Shown in pieces: positions 9,099-10,000 of a DNA stretch of 10,000 nt (positions within the stretch are counted from its first letter, which is position 1; each line of letters opens with the position of its first letter). This DNA is from Actinidia chinensis (Eukaryota > Streptophyta > Magnoliopsida > Ericales > Actinidiaceae), in NCBI GenBank assembly GCA_009663005.1, contig CM018912.1, forward strand, positions 12,301,271 through 12,311,270, read 5' to 3'. A program made the translations under genes and the position numbers. Below the pieces are notes generated by a model that did no database searches, was not told where the DNA came from, and saw only the letters and a list, made by a program, of their open reading frames with translations.

Positions 9099-9329
9099 GA
9101 GTCAGCGACATCCAGCGGCTTTAGAACACTTCAGAATTCTCATTTTCTTCTAGTGAGCACGATCTTGCCTGATGACTCTCGAACATATCATGCAATCCTC
9201 CCTGAGCTTAAGCTTTGTACAACTATGATTGAACACTTCTCTACGAATGTTTGTGATTGAATTAAACCAAGCCCCGAAAAAACGTTAATATGCACGTCCC
9301 GAATTATGCCAATTACATAAACCATTTCA

Positions 9330-9426
9330 GTATTTTATCATTTTTTCAAATTTAGTGAATTTAAAGTGTTATGTTTTTTTTTATAGTAAACTTACCCAAG
9401 TGCAAGAACAACCTAACAAGTAAAAC
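9330..9426. other. AT-rich flank outside the 5' LTR
   Basis: This is unique-looking AT-rich sequence with no ORF. The first five bases, GTATT (9330-9334), are the expected right copy of the 5-bp target-site duplication; the left copy lies outside the window, so the duplication cannot be confirmed. Confidence 0.5.
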
Positions 9427-9846
9427 TAGGGGTGAGAAAAAAACTGTTTAAACCGTAAACTATTCAAATTGAATTAATTCGTAAAATTTAGTTACGGTTT
9501 TAAACCGAATCAAACCGAACCGTACATGTTACTTATTATATACAAATACTATTTATATTTATAATATTATATATTAGATAATAAATATTAAAAATGAGAT
9601 TTATTGCAAAAATGGGAATGCTATTGATAGACTAACTCATCATTTCACTTGTTTTGGTATAATGGGTTATTCTCTTGACTATATGTAGAAATAACTTTTG
9701 AACTGTGAAATCAAACTAAATTGAACCAGACTGCTTTTATGATATGGTTTGGTTTGATTTTGTTGGACCAATGTTTTGATTGGATTTGAAATTGATTTAT
9801 AATTTTTTCTAAAACCTCACTAATCCGAACTGTGAAAACTCCCATA
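9427..9846. mobile_element. Candidate hAT-like non-autonomous element (MITE), old
   Basis: The left end reads TAGGGGTGAG, the common terminus of plant hAT-type non-autonomous elements, followed by AAACCG-rich sequence. AAACCGAATCAAACCGAACC (9502-9521) has an inverted partner at about 9746-9765 (GGTTTGGTTTGATTTTG...), 16 of 20 matching, with some differences of the C-to-T type. The right end, ACTCCCATA (about 9838-9846), is a weak inverse of the left end. Flanking 8-mers AGTAAAAC (9419-9426) and AGTAAGGA (9847-9854) share five leading bases, as an eroded 8-bp duplication might. There is no coding capacity. Family and right end are uncertain. Confidence 0.5.
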
Positions 9847-10000
9847 AGTAAGGACCAAATTATAGAATTTTGATATAAGAGGTCTAAGTTTGGATTCTCA
9901 ACAACTGCACTAATGGTAAAATTTCATTGTTCACTCTCCCTTGAAGTTACCTCAGGCTATGTTTTGGACGGAATGGTCACTTGACTGGAATGATCTCATT
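9847..10000. other. Flanking host sequence, no feature seen
   Basis: This is 154 bp of AT-rich sequence without an ORF, repeat or RNA gene that I can recognise. It is truncated by the window end. Confidence 0.4.

Larger units (their letters stand above)
1..9329 (-). mobile_element. Degenerate Ty1/Copia LTR retrotransposon, SIRE/Maximus-like
   Basis: Seen: a direct repeat of 1-118 at about 9202-9329, both copies ending in TTTCA; a primer-binding site next to the right LTR; a polypurine tract next to the left one; and minus-strand homology in the order gag, protease, integrase, RT, RNase H. That order (integrase before RT) defines Copia. An extra ORF after pol, LTRs near 1 kb and the polypurine tract type point to the SIRE/Maximus lineage. 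The interior is about 8.14 kb; with two LTRs of 1,068 bp the element would be about 10.3 kb, within the lineage's usual range. The left LTR runs out of the window. All coding regions carry frameshifts and stops, so this is a non-autonomous copy or a poorly polished assembly of one. Superfamily and orientation are very secure; the lineage is strong but rests on recognition alone. Confidence 0.95.
8262..9329 (-). repeat. 5' LTR, complete (1,068 bp)
   Basis: The LTR starts TGAAATGG on the minus strand at 9329 and ends TTTTTTCA at 8262, giving TG...CA termini. The outer boundary comes from alignment with 1-118 and the inner one from the primer-binding site. In element sense it holds a CpG-rich repetitive U3 (about 9120-8795), a telo-box, a TATA box, and a polyadenylation signal near the inner end. 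The 1.07 kb length is typical of SIRE-like elements. Confidence 0.9.

Noticed and set aside
1..9329. Domesticated host gene derived from the retrotransposon
   Set aside because: No long intact frame survives in any domain and LTRs, primer site and polypurine tract are still recognisable, so it reads as an ordinary degenerate insertion.

Overview
The window comes from a plant nuclear genome, probably a dicot (inferred from the element family and AT-rich flank). I see no intact host gene. About 93% of it (1-9329) is one degenerate Ty1/Copia LTR retrotransposon on the minus strand, read right to left. It best fits the SIRE/Maximus lineage: long LTRs (about 1.07 kb), an initiator-Met-tRNA-type primer-binding site, a polypurine tract on the pattern CCAAAGGGGGAGAT, two zinc knuckles in gag, and an extra ORF between pol and the 3' LTR.

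Layout in element order (descending coordinates): 5' LTR 9329-8262, with a CpG-rich repetitive U3, a telo-box and TATA box near 8787-8760 and a polyadenylation signal at 8294-8289; primer-binding site 8260-8243; gag about 8200-6500; protease about 6499-6100; integrase about 6099-4640; reverse transcriptase about 4640-3910; RNase H about 3909-3205; a non-coding spacer to about 2320; a GC-rich leader 2310-1739; an extra ORF resembling 'putative plant transposon proteins' about 1738-400; an upstream polypurine-tract copy at 265-251; the terminal polypurine tract 132-119; and the first 118 bp of the 3' LTR, which continues out of the window. Projected full length is about 10.3 kb.

All coding parts are broken by frequent one- or two-base indels plus stops. 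The RT YVDD box and the protease DSG triad are altered, so the copy as written cannot move autonomously. The gag-pol products would have formed the particle, processed it, copied the RNA and integrated the cDNA; the role of the extra ORF is unknown. Indels are about as common as substitutions, while CpG-rich LTR motifs are well kept. Part of the apparent decay may therefore be uncorrected long-read error.

Right of the element (9330-10000) is AT-rich flank holding a probable hAT-like non-autonomous element (9427-9846). I found no tRNA, rRNA, CRISPR array or prokaryotic-type system, and no convincing undescribed system. The least ordinary signals are the regulatory motif set in the U3 and its inverted echo upstream of the extra ORF.
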